Shown here: positions 7,362-13,808 of the stretch, one piece after another
Numbering within the stretch: position 1 is the stretch's first letter
Layout of the letters: each line of letters starts with the position of its first letter
Assembly (NCBI GenBank): GCA_045649265.1
Contig: JAZRPO010000065.1
Coordinates: 1-51,606 of the forward strand
Origin: SIG480 sp045649265
Lineage (GTDB): Bacteria; Bacillota; Clostridia; Oscillospirales; JAAYXM01
DNA length: 51,606 nucleotides
Direction: 5' to 3'
Program-made: the position numbers and the translations under genes
Notes under the pieces: model-generated
The model's input: the letters and a program-made list of their open reading frames with translations, nothing else
Told to the model about the DNA's origin: nothing
Databases searched by the model: none

Positions 7362-8849
7362 ATGTGGCAAGTGGGATTTGATAACGATGCATATATAAAG
7401 CGTCAGTCAGAGCAGATTCGAGAGAGAATCCGTGCTTTTGGAGGAAAGCTCTATCTTGAATTCGGAGGAAAGCTCTTTGACGATTTTCACGCTTCCCGCG
7501 TGCTTCCGGGCTTCCAGCCTAACAGCAAGCTGCAAATGCTTAAAACCCTTTCCGATGATGCAGAGCTTGTTATCGTAATAAGTGCTTCCGACATCGAAAA
7601 AAACAAGGTGAGAAACGACCTTGGCATCACATATGATAGTGATGTTCTCAGGCTTATTGATGCTTTCCGTGCAGTCGGCCTTTATGTGGGTAGCGTCTGT
7701 ATATCGCGTTTTAATGACCAACCGAGCGTTGTCGCTTTTAAAGAAAAGCTTGAAACTCTCGGTATGCGTGTATATCTCCACTATGCAATCGACGGTTATC
7801 CGGTGAATGTTTCCCATATCGTGAGCGAAGAGGGTTTTGGCAAGAATGACTATATCGAAACCTCCCGCCCCCTCGTTGTTGTCACCGCTCCCGGTCCGGG
7901 TAGCGGAAAGATGGCAACTTGTCTTTCTCAGCTTTACCACGAATTTACAAGAGGGATTTCTGCCGGATATGCAAAGTTTGAGACCTTCCCTGTCTGGAAC
8001 ATTCCTCTCAAACACCCCGTAAACCTCGCCTATGAGGCTGCTACCGCAGATCTTGACGATGTTAATATGATAGACCCCTACCATCTTGAAGCCTATGGCG
8101 AAACTACCGTCAACTACAACCGCGATGTTGAAGTTTTTCCCGTTCTTCGTGCAATATTTGAAAAAATCCTCGGCAAGAGCCCATATAATTCTCCAACCGA
8201 TATGGGAGTTAATATGGCAGGCTTTTGCATAACAAATGACGATGCTGTTCAGAACGCATCAAAAGCTGAAATTATCAGGCGTTATTTCAGCGTTATGTGT
8301 GGAAGAAAGCTCGGCGGCGGTTCGGATTCCGCCGTCACAAAGGTCGAGCTTCTTATGAAGCAGGCAGGGGTTACCCCCGATGACCGCGCCGTTGTCAGCG
8401 CCGCTCTGCGAAAATCAGAACTCTCCGGCGATGAACCGGCTGTTGCAATCGAGCTTCCCGACGGCAGAATTGTCACCGGACGTAACACAAAGCTTCTCGG
8501 CCCGTCTGCCTCTGCTCTTTTAAACGCCGTTAAAGCGCTCGGCGGAATAGACGACTCAATTCATTTGATCCCGCCGGAGGTTATTGAGCCTATTCAGTCT
8601 CTTAAAACCGACATCCTCGGCAACCACAACCCTCGGCTTCATTCGGATGAAATCTTAATCGCCCTGACCGTCTCGGCTGCTCAAAGCGAAACCGCAGCGC
8701 TTGCAACCTCAAAGCTTTCAGAGCTGCGCTTCTGCGAGGCGCATTCGACCGTTATTCTTTCTCAGGTTGACCTTGATGTTTACAGAAAGCTCGGCATCAA
8801 CCTCACCTGTGAGCCGAGAAGGCAATCCAAAAAGCTGTACTATAAATAA
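7362..8849 (+). CDS. DUF1846 (UPF0371) family protein of unknown function
   Basis: 495 aa, typical full length. The family signature is recognisable in MWQVGFDNDAYIKRQSEQI, FGGKLFDDFHASRVLPGF and KLQMLKTLSDDAELVI. A glycine-rich, P-loop-like segment APGPGSGKMATCLSQLYHE around residue 185 suggests nucleotide or phosphate binding, but no reaction is established that I can name. It is a monocistronic cytoplasmic protein, the only large plus-strand gene left of the origin apart from serS, and is bounded by its own promoter and terminator. Start: ATG with an AAAGGGGA site. Confidence 0.88.
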   Translation: MWQVGFDNDAYIKRQSEQIRERIRAFGGKLYLEFGGKLFDDFHASRVLPGFQPNSKLQMLKTLSDDAELVIVISASDIEKNKVRNDLGITYDSDVLRLIDAFRAVGLYVGSVCISRFNDQPSVVAFKEKLETLGMRVYLHYAIDGYPVNVSHIVSEEGFGKNDYIETSRPLVVVTAPGPGSGKMATCLSQLYHEFTRGISAGYAKFETFPVWNIPLKHPVNLAYEAATADLDDVNMIDPYHLEAYGETTVNYNRDVEVFPVLRAIFEKILGKSPYNSPTDMGVNMAGFCITNDDAVQNASKAEIIRRYFSVMCGRKLGGGSDSAVTKVELLMKQAGVTPDDRAVVSAALRKSELSGDEPAVAIELPDGRIVTGRNTKLLGPSASALLNAVKALGGIDDSIHLIPPEVIEPIQSLKTDILGNHNPRLHSDEILIALTVSAAQSETAALATSKLSELRFCEAHSTVILSQVDLDVYRKLGINLTCEPRRQSKKLYYK

Positions 8850-8852
8850 TTT

Positions 8853-8893
8853 AAAGAACCGTAATTTTGATACAAAATTACGGTTCTTTTTGG
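8853..8893 (+). terminator. Intrinsic terminator of the DUF1846 gene
   Basis: A 16-bp perfect stem (8853-8868 with 8874-8889, core AAGAACCGTAATTTT) has a 5-nt loop and a T-run. The apex reads TTGATACAA, which recurs in two other terminators of this window. Confidence 0.9.
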
Positions 8894-8946
8894 TATATGA
8901 GGATAAATTTTCGGATCTGCGCTGCTATGAAGTAATGTAATCCTGT

Positions 8947-9585
8947 TTATTTAAAAACCTCTTCGGTAGTTTTATCCGTCAAATGCTCAATATAGCCTAT
9001 TTCGCGCCATTTTATCGAACCATTGTTGTATTCAGCAACCGTAATGGAGCTGTTTGGAACGTGCGGAATATCTTTGATTTTATCAAGCGGCACATTATCC
9101 CATGCAGCGCGCAGAGTGCGAATAATGCCGCCGTGAGTTCCTACAACAATGGTTTTGCCTTCATTTTCTGCCGCAATTTGTTCAAAAGCAGCCCTTCCGC
9201 GGTGCATCGCATCAGCATAGCTCTCACCGCCGTCAAAACATGCAAGCCCTGCGCTTTTCTTGTAAAGGGCAAAGCTTTCAGGATATTCGTTTTCCACTTC
9301 CTCGATGAGCTTGCCTTCCCACTCTCCCACATCCACTTCCCGCAAATCCTTGCGTTTTACCACCGTAACACCCAAGGCATCTGCGATTGGTTTTACAGTT
9401 TCGTATGCACGCGATAAATCGCTCGAATAAATGCTGTCAACCTGAAAATTATTTACAATATAGTCAGCTGTTGAAATTGCTTGCGCGTGGCCGACTGCAT
9501 CCAGCGGAAGATCCATCTGTCCTGAAAAGCGTTTTTCTTTATTTCCCATACTGTATCCGTGCCTTATAATAATAAATGTTACCAT
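8947..9585 (-). CDS. Histidine phosphatase family protein (phosphoglycerate mutase-like)
   Basis: 212 aa. The catalytic RHG motif is at residues 8-10 (His9 is the expected phospho-acceptor), followed by the family pattern GHAQAISTADYI, YSSDLSRAYETVKPIA, and the proton-donor region REVDVGEWEGK. The second catalytic His lies in VVGTHGGIIRTL. Members dephosphorylate small phosphorylated metabolites or cobalamin and sugar intermediates. Substrate cannot be assigned and there are no cobalamin genes nearby. The ribosome site is weak (GGGCGGGA). Confidence 0.88.
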   Translation of the reverse strand: MVTFIIIRHGYSMGNKEKRFSGQMDLPLDAVGHAQAISTADYIVNNFQVDSIYSSDLSRAYETVKPIADALGVTVVKRKDLREVDVGEWEGKLIEEVENEYPESFALYKKSAGLACFDGGESYADAMHRGRAAFEQIAAENEGKTIVVGTHGGIIRTLRAAWDNVPLDKIKDIPHVPNSSITVAEYNNGSIKWREIGYIEHLTDKTTEEVFK

Positions 9586-9677
9586 CTAAATCCCGCCCCT
9601 TCTTGTTGCGTTTAATCTCACCGATGCTTCTGAGCACAAAACCGTTTGTTTATTAAAAGAGTTTTTGGTTGTAACTT

Positions 9678-10526
9678 TTACATAAAATATTCTCTGGGAG
9701 ATACATTCTTATACTTTTTAAATTCTTTATAAAAATGCGAATAGTTTCTAAAACCGGCCATCTCAGCCGCTCGCATAATTCCGATTCCCTGACGCACCAG
9801 TGCATTGACTTTAAGCAATCGCGTGTGGAGAATATATTCCGTCAAGGTCAGACATGTATTTTGGCGAAACACCGTGGACAGGAAATAACGGCTGACAAAG
9901 AACTTGTTCTGGATACTGGAATAACTCAGGTCCTCTGTCAGATTTTCTTTTATGTAACGACATATGGCCAGTACAGTAGAAGTTTTATCGAAACTGTTCG
10001 GCCTGGAAAAACTTTGTTTTTCAAAGCTGTCATATAACGAAAACAAGAGACGCAAAATAAGCAGATGCACACGGGCATTATCCATTGTTGTGAAAGACTC
10101 AGCCTGCGCATCTGTCAATCGGCAGAGTTCAGACACAATCTCCCCAATTTCCTCCTTATTATAGTCTTGAAAAGAACAATGGCTTCCATGGCCGGATAGT
10201 TGCCCATTGAACATTTCCATAAGCGGAAGCTCATGTTCCCAAAACGGAGAAAGTATAGAGGAGGAAAAATAGATAGAGAGTCTCTCATGGGGTCCCTTTT
10301 CTTCAAAACGGAAAGAGTGTAGCATATCCATTCCCATCACAACAATATCGCCATCTGTCAACTGATACAGCTGTCCTTCCAGAGAATACGTGCCGCTTCC
10401 TCTGACAAGGACCATAATCATTGCTGTATCGTTAAAATGGTCTATGCTTGTGTTGTTGTGGGGCTGTTCGTTTTCAACAGTATGGTGAATCAAAAAGTGT
10501 TTTCCGGAAAGCTCGATCCTCGACAT
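9678..10526 (-). CDS. AraC-family transcriptional regulator with N-terminal cupin domain
   Basis: 282 aa from the ATG preceded by GGGAGA at 7 nt (an upstream ATG has no ribosome site). The N-terminal half is an AraC-type cupin (GSGTYSLEGQLYQLTDGDIV). The C-terminal 100 residues hold two helix-turn-helices ending FRNYSHFYKEFKKYKNVSPREY, the classic AraC/XylS signature. It lies 159 nt downstream of the isomerase/epimerase gene on the same strand, so it may control sugar or inositol-type metabolism. Inducer unknown. Confidence 0.9.
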   Translation of the reverse strand: MSRIELSGKHFLIHHTVENEQPHNNTSIDHFNDTAMIMVLVRGSGTYSLEGQLYQLTDGDIVVMGMDMLHSFRFEEKGPHERLSIYFSSSILSPFWEHELPLMEMFNGQLSGHGSHCSFQDYNKEEIGEIVSELCRLTDAQAESFTTMDNARVHLLILRLLFSLYDSFEKQSFSRPNSFDKTSTVLAICRYIKENLTEDLSYSSIQNKFFVSRYFLSTVFRQNTCLTLTEYILHTRLLKVNALVRQGIGIMRAAEMAGFRNYSHFYKEFKKYKNVSPREYFM

Positions 10527-10685
10527 ATTTAGATCTCCCGTCTTCTTCATACAGTTTATTTTTGCAACTACAAAAACATCGGTGTAAAAGAAGTATCTGC
10601 ATTATCTCCGCCTGCTTTAAGGCTTCTTCCCTTATGTATCTTCGCAGTTTTTTTGGCGTATGCGCTGCAATGCGCGCAAAAAGAG

Positions 10686-11618
10686 TTATTCTTCGTAGCA
10701 ATTATATGCGGTCAGAATGCTCTTTCCAATCTCATATCCGAATCTCTGCACGGCTACCTGCAAATCAACCGTCGGATCCAATGCGCGAGTGTCTTTTTCA
10801 TATCTTTTACGAATAAATTTGGCATGGGTATAGAGATTTCCATTACCAAAGCGAACAACGCTGGATGCTTCAAGAGTAAAATATCCGGGAAATTTGATGT
10901 CCAGTAGTGCGTGCATAATCTCATCCCAGTTGACAATTCCCATATACGGGAGCATATGCTCATCTATTTCTCCGCGATTATCGTGAATATGAACTGCTTT
11001 TAAATGGCTGCCCAGCTTGAGAATCTCCTCGTACTGAGATTCTACGCTAATATTTGCATGGCCGACATCCCAGCAAGCCTGTACCAGGGGGTGGTTGGCA
11101 GAATTGACAATCTCCAGCAGCTCATCTGCCGTATGGAAGTACTCACGGTCTACATTTGTGCGGCGAGGCATATTTTCGTAACAAAGCGTTACTCCGGTTT
11201 TCTCTAAAGTCGGAATCAATTTCTTCAGGAATTCAAGATTGCGCTCAATCAGTTCTTCTCTATTGATTCCAAGCTCCCATCCGGGATGAAAAACAGCATT
11301 TTTTATGCCAAGGCGTCCGCAAACCTCCAGACAACGGATCGTAGCTGCGATAAAGAGTTCACGCTTGTCATCCATAGCCAGTGGATTACCCTTGGGGCAG
11401 TGCGCCTGAACAAAACAAAGCCGGTGTTCTTTCGCATAGCTCATCATAGCATCTGCATATTCCTTCCAATCATCCTGCATGAAAACAGAATCTTCCCGCC
11501 CCTCACGGTAAAAAGAAATGTCAATGCTTCGGTAGCCGGCACTTTCCACGAGCTTCAAACGATCCAGCTGCGGAATATTAAAAAAATCATATGCGCCTGT
11601 TGTATTGCAAAGTTTCAT
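10686..11618 (-). CDS. Sugar phosphate isomerase/epimerase family protein (xylose isomerase-like TIM barrel)
   Basis: 310 aa from an ATG with AGGAGG 8 nt upstream. The sequence follows the AP-endonuclease-2/xylose-isomerase barrel: CFVQAHCPKG, NAVFHPGWE, LCYENMPRR, ACWDVGHANIS, LKAVHIHDNRG and TLEAS place the metal-binding Glu, Asp and His residues at the ends of successive strands. Members isomerise or epimerise keto-sugars, inositols or hydroxypyruvate. The exact substrate is not evident. It is probably co-regulated by the AraC protein downstream. Confidence 0.87.
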   Translation of the reverse strand: MKLCNTTGAYDFFNIPQLDRLKLVESAGYRSIDISFYREGREDSVFMQDDWKEYADAMMSYAKEHRLCFVQAHCPKGNPLAMDDKRELFIAATIRCLEVCGRLGIKNAVFHPGWELGINREELIERNLEFLKKLIPTLEKTGVTLCYENMPRRTNVDREYFHTADELLEIVNSANHPLVQACWDVGHANISVESQYEEILKLGSHLKAVHIHDNRGEIDEHMLPYMGIVNWDEIMHALLDIKFPGYFTLEASSVVRFGNGNLYTHAKFIRKRYEKDTRALDPTVDLQVAVQRFGYEIGKSILTAYNCYEE

Positions 11619-11940
11619 AATATATTCCTCCTGCAAAATTTTGTATTAAACTAATCTTATCAGCAGTATATCAAAAACCAACAATCTTCTATTTTTTAAT
11701 TATATCAGCTTTCGAAGCTATTGTAAATTTTCATCAAGACAAAAACATTTCATATTTTCAGATTTTCTTATATGTTATCAAGAGGAATGCAAAGAACACC
11801 TGCAAAATTTCCGGCAGCTGTTACCTTAAAATAGGAAAACTTTATCAGCATTAGCATCACCACTTGCAAGAGGCAAAAATGAAGTGACTGCATTGTTAAA
11901 GGCTACTTACTACTTAATGTTGCGCAAGAAACGCTCTACT
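11619..11940. other. Intergenic stretch with no recognisable gene
   Basis: AT-rich DNA upstream of the isomerase gene. On the plus strand a short open frame of about 42 codons, with no start codon or ribosome site, runs into the following terminator hairpin (it reads ...KNEVTALLKATYYLMLRKK...). It could be the remnant of a lost gene or chance. I see no RNA gene and no clear promoter. Confidence 0.4.
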
Positions 11941-11979
11941 AAAAAAGCATCAATCTTGATACAAGATTGATGCTTTTTT
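11941..11979. terminator. Hairpin A, bidirectional intrinsic terminator
   Basis: An 18-bp perfect stem (11941-11958 with 11962-11979), core GCATCAATCTTG, has a 3-nt loop ATA and six-A and six-T flanks. It lies 20 nt downstream of the four-helix-bundle gene and is directly followed on the plus strand by repeat box A. Confidence 0.85.
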
Positions 11980-12042
11980 CCAGCACTAATGCTGAATTTT
12001 AATATGGACTAAAAAGCAGTGCATTTTGTTTTGAGAAAAGTT
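11980..12042. repeat. Repeat box A (GCAC...GTGC type)
   Basis: The box starts CAGCACTAATGCTG, continues AATTTTAATA, and ends in a TGCATTTTGTTTTGAG segment. It matches box B (12535-12582) in the first half (GCACTAA, AATTTTAATA, GTGCATTTT). It shares an exact 23-nt stretch (12020-12042) with box C (13363-13385). The end of the four-helix-bundle gene is encoded within it. Confidence 0.7.
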
Positions 12043-12268
12043 CTAACCAATACTCCGTTTCATAACATTCTTTTAAAGCAATTTGCAATTTAGAAATAAA
12101 ATCGTTTTTACTATGGGCATAATTTGCTTCATGAATATTTGCACCTATAGATGTGCTACTACGTTCAAGTTGATTTGTTAGAGAATAATGTCCTCTTATA
12201 CCTTCACATAATTTAATCATCTTAACAGAAAACTCAACAGACAGATTTCTTAATTTTGATTCAGTCAT
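11999..12268 (-). CDS. Four-helix-bundle protein (IVS/S23-type), short C-terminus
   Basis: 89 aa. LRNLSVEFSVKMIKLCEGI, then LTNQLERSSTSIGANIHEAN and ISKLQIALKECYETEYWLELF match the four-helix-bundle/IVS family (TIGR02436, PF05635), originally seen in intervening sequences of 23S rRNA genes and related to Avd proteins of diversity-generating retroelements. Family members are usually about 110-125 aa. Here the fourth helix is missing, and the last 13 residues (FSKQNALLFSPY region) are encoded inside repeat box A. The ribosome site AAGGAG lies 10 nt before the ATG. Function in stand-alone loci is unknown; RNA binding has been proposed for relatives. Confidence 0.8.
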   Translation of the reverse strand: MTESKLRNLSVEFSVKMIKLCEGIRGHYSLTNQLERSSTSIGANIHEANYAHSKNDFISKLQIALKECYETEYWLELFSKQNALLFSPY

Positions 12269-12290
12269 ATCACATCAACTCCTTAGAATT

Positions 12291-12319
12291 ATTATAGCTC
12301 ATATATTTACTATTGTATA
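12291..12319 (-). promoter_or_regulatory. Possible promoter of the four-helix-bundle gene
   Basis: Minus strand: TATACA (12314-12319), 17-nt spacer, TATAAT (12291-12296), 22 nt before the start codon. The -35 matches only 4/6 and overlaps the palindrome TTGTATACAA at the edge of the hairpin array. Confidence 0.45.
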
Positions 12320-12322
12320 CAA

Positions 12323-12487
12323 GTGAAATATCAACTCCGTTGATGTGAAATAATTTCTATCGAAATTGTGAAATTTGATGCTTTGCATCAAGTGAAATGA
12401 AATAAATCCACACGCCGCAAGGCGTATTTCACATTGCGCAGCAATATTTCACGCCCAAAGAGTATTTCACAAATCCGATCAGGATTT
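12323..12487. repeat. Hairpin array with GTGAAAT / ATTTCAC spacers
   Basis: Four copies of GTGAAAT (12323, 12345, 12368, 12392) and then three copies of the reverse complement ATTTCAC (12426, 12446, 12464) separate short perfect hairpins: ATCAACTCCGTTGAT, AATTTCTATCGAAATT, TTGATGCTTTGCATCAA, ACGCCGCAAGGCGT, ATTGCGCAGCAAT and AAATCCGATCAGGATTT. A seventh interval (GCCCAAAGAGT) is degenerate. AAATAAATCC (12400-12409) is an exact inverse of GGATTTATTT (12482-12491). The array as a whole is thus an inverted repeat made of hairpins. It is non-coding and lies just upstream of the four-helix-bundle gene. Function unknown. Confidence 0.85.
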
Positions 12488-12496
12488 ATTTTGTTA

Positions 12497-12534
12497 AAAA
12501 GACGGTAGATTTCAATAGAAATCTACCGTCTTTT
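12497..12534. terminator. Hairpin B, terminator-like
   Basis: A 17-bp perfect stem (12497-12513 with 12518-12534), core GACGGTAGATTTC, has loop AATA, flanking A-runs and a T-run. It is the counterpart of hairpin A: both are followed directly by a GCACTAA box. Confidence 0.8.
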
Positions 12535-12582
12535 CTGGCACTAACGGTCAATTTTAATACTACCGAAAAAACGGTGCATTTT
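12535..12582. repeat. Repeat box B (GCAC...GTGC type)
   Basis: CTGGCACTAACGGTC, AATTTTAATA and CGGTGCATTTT align with box A at 11980. Together hairpin B and box B form a direct repeat of hairpin A and box A, flanking the four-helix-bundle gene and the hairpin array. Confidence 0.7.
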
Positions 12583-12584
12583 TG

Positions 12585-12612
12585 AAAAAGATTAGTTCAT
12601 AGCGAACTAATC
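12585..12612 (-). terminator. Terminator overlapping the stop codon of the lipoprotein gene
   Basis: On the minus strand GATTAGTTC and GAACTAATC pair over a 5-nt loop and are followed by TTTTT. The stop codon TAG is inside the first arm. Confidence 0.75.
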
Positions 12613-12981
12613 TACTCTCCTCCATCTTTGGTATTCTCCTGCATTTTCAACAATCACCATATCTGTATTTTCTACTGTGATGTCAAGTGTTAGCTCATTA
12701 CCGTTAAAGTCGAATACTAAAAACTTGTCCTCAAGCAATTTCCATTTGCCACCAGCATCTAACATCCCCAATTCCATAGTATAAAAAGTGGAATCTTCCT
12801 CAAAAATCACATATGCCTTTTCATCATCAGACAATGTTTCGTCAAACTCTGCTCCATTGGCTGAGTTTGAATAATTACTCATTTCCCATTTACCAACTAA
12901 CGAAAAGGCTCTATCATTATTGCAGCCTGCTATCGAAAAACAAAATATACCAACGAGAAGCAATACAATCAGTTTTTTCAC
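12607..12981 (-). CDS. Small hypothetical lipoprotein
   Basis: 124 aa, GTG start with a G-rich ribosome site (GGGGGGGT) 6 nt upstream. The N-terminus MKKLIVLLLVGIFCFSIAGC is a clear lipoprotein signal with lipobox IAGC, so the protein should be anchored on the outer membrane face. The mature part (LVGKWEMSNY, FEEDSTFYTME, GGKWKLLEDKFLVFDFNG, LTLDITVEN) looks like a small beta-barrel of the lipocalin-like kind seen in many Firmicutes lipoproteins. I cannot name a function. Its consensus promoter is divergent from a small HTH gene, which may regulate it. Confidence 0.75.
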   Translation of the reverse strand: MKKLIVLLLVGIFCFSIAGCNNDRAFSLVGKWEMSNYSNSANGAEFDETLSDDEKAYVIFEEDSTFYTMELGMLDAGGKWKLLEDKFLVFDFNGNELTLDITVENTDMVIVENAGEYQRWRRVD

Positions 12982-13014
12982 TTAATTCACCCCCCCTCTT
13001 TATCTAATGTATAC

Positions 13015-13043
13015 ATTATATGACCTAAAAGTCTACTTGTCAA
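13015..13043 (-). promoter_or_regulatory. Consensus promoter of the lipoprotein gene
   Basis: Minus strand: TTGACA (13038-13043), exactly 17 nt, TATAAT (13015-13020), a perfect SigA consensus. The palindrome AATGTATACATT (13006-13017) overlaps the -10 and start region and may be an operator. Confidence 0.88.
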
Positions 13044-13066
13044 GTATAAAGTTATATTAAAATGTA

Positions 13067-13082
13067 AACATTATATAATGTT
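13067..13082. promoter_or_regulatory. 16-bp palindrome upstream of the small HTH gene, candidate operator
   Basis: AACATTATATAATGTT is a perfect palindrome containing TATAAT (13074-13079), which may serve as the -10 of the HTH gene 18 nt downstream. It resembles the AATGTATACATT palindrome on the other side of the intergenic region, so one regulator could bind both. Confidence 0.5.
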
Positions 13083-13099
13083 AAAGTGAGATTAAAAAA

Positions 13100-13306
13100 A
13101 TGAAACTAAGAATATTGGAAATTTTAAAGGAAAAGAACAAAACAAAATATTGGTTATATATGCAAATGGGTTTAAGTTATCAAAATTTTAATAAAATGGT
13201 GAATAACCAAACAACTGCAATTAAATTTGAAAACCTATATTCACTATGTCAGATTTTAGAGTGTACCCCAAATGATTTATTCGAAGATTTTCATACAAAA
13301 AATTGA
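13100..13306 (+). CDS. Small Cro/CI-type HTH protein
   Basis: 68 aa, essentially a single helix-turn-helix domain: MKLRILEILKEKNKTKYWLY, then MGLSYQNFNKMVNNQ and LYSLCQILECTPNDLFE, the pattern of the HTH_26 subgroup of XRE proteins. The ribosome site is weak. It is divergent from the lipoprotein gene, with palindromes in the shared region, suggesting local autoregulation. Codon use is AT-richer than the neighbouring core genes (many AAA, ATA and TTA codons), in keeping with an accessory or acquired origin. Confidence 0.85.
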   Translation: MKLRILEILKEKNKTKYWLYMQMGLSYQNFNKMVNNQTTAIKFENLYSLCQILECTPNDLFEDFHTKN

Positions 13307-13322
13307 TTTACTTATAGTTACT

Positions 13323-13385
13323 AAAAAATGCACCGCTTTTCGGAATTGAAACGAAAAAGCGATGCATTTTGTTTTGAGAAAAGTT
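13323..13385. repeat. Repeat box C, hairpin related to boxes A and B
   Basis: CGCTTTTCG and CGAAAAAGCG pair around AATTGAAA, framed by ATGCA on both sides. It ends with the same 23-nt stretch (13363-13385) found in box A. It lies just after the HTH gene and may also end its transcript. Confidence 0.65.
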
Positions 13386-13502
13386 AAGATTGAATTTACA
13401 TTTGTATTTACAGCAATAAAAACTATATTTTTTCTATTATGTATTTCACCCAAAAACTAATCTTTTTTTGAAAGTCCTTTATTTAAGCGATTTTGAGCAA
13501 AG

Positions 13503-13540
13503 AAAAAGAAGCGTAACTTTGTATCAAAATTACGCTTCTT
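13503..13540 (-). terminator. Terminator of the tRNA-Thr/tRNA-Tyr operon
   Basis: The stem 13506-13521 pairs with 13525-13540 (one mismatch), core GAAGCGTAA, and is followed on the minus strand by TTTTTCT. The apex on the minus strand is again TTGATACAA. Confidence 0.88.
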
Positions 13541-13543
13541 CTA

Positions 13544-13629
13544 TGGTGGAGGAGGGTGGATTCGGACCACCGAAGTCGAAAGACAACAGATTTACAGTCT
13601 GCCCCCTTTGGCCGCTCGGGAACTCCTCC
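13544..13629 (-). tRNA. tRNA-Tyr (anticodon GTA)
   Basis: The acceptor GGAGGAG (13623-13629) pairs with CTCCTCC. The anticodon loop CTGTAAA is within CAGACTGTAAATCTG, giving GTA. A long variable arm (class II) is present, as expected for bacterial tRNA-Tyr, and a GGTTCGAATCC-like T-arm (GTCCGAATCCACC). The 3' CCA is encoded (13544-13546). Confidence 0.95.
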
Positions 13630-13638
13630 ATATATTGC

Positions 13639-13714
13639 TGGAGCTGGTAATAGGACTTGAACCTACAACCTGCTGATTACAAATCAGCTGCTCTGCCAAT
13701 TGAGCTATACCAGC
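13639..13714 (-). tRNA. tRNA-Thr (anticodon TGT)
   Basis: 76 nt with encoded CCA. The acceptor GCTGGTA (13708-13714) pairs with TACCAGC. The D-arm AGCTCAATTGGCAGAGC, anticodon stem CTGAT/ATCAG with TTTGTAA loop (anticodon TGT), and T-arm GTAGGTTCAAGTCCTAT are all intact. It is 9 nt upstream of tRNA-Tyr in one transcript. Confidence 0.95.
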
Positions 13715-13732
13715 ATTTTTAACAGCCTATAA

Positions 13733-13761
13733 ATAATATCAAAAAATCTTTGCTTTGTCAA
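13733..13761 (-). promoter_or_regulatory. Promoter of the tRNA operon
   Basis: Minus strand: TTGACA (13756-13761), 17-nt spacer, TATTAT (13733-13738), 19 nt before the tRNA-Thr 5' end. Confidence 0.85.
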
Positions 13762-13808
13762 CTGTTTTTCCGAAAATTTTTATTTAACGAAAAAGTTTTG
13801 CCCAACAC

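Noticed and set aside
10474..10701. 75-aa minus-strand open frame between the AraC and isomerase genes
   Set aside because: It overlaps both real genes in another frame and has no ribosome site or recognisable family.
12323..12487. CRISPR-like regular spacing of a short repeat
   Set aside because: The repeated unit is only 7 nt and inverts halfway, and the intervals are palindromes rather than unique spacers. No cas genes are present.
12607..13306. Lipoprotein and HTH pair as a toxin-antitoxin module
   Set aside because: The genes are divergent, not an operon, and the lipoprotein has a secretion signal with no toxin motif.
13468..13650. 60-aa plus-strand open frame
   Set aside because: It reads through the tRNA-Tyr gene and its terminator on the opposite strand.
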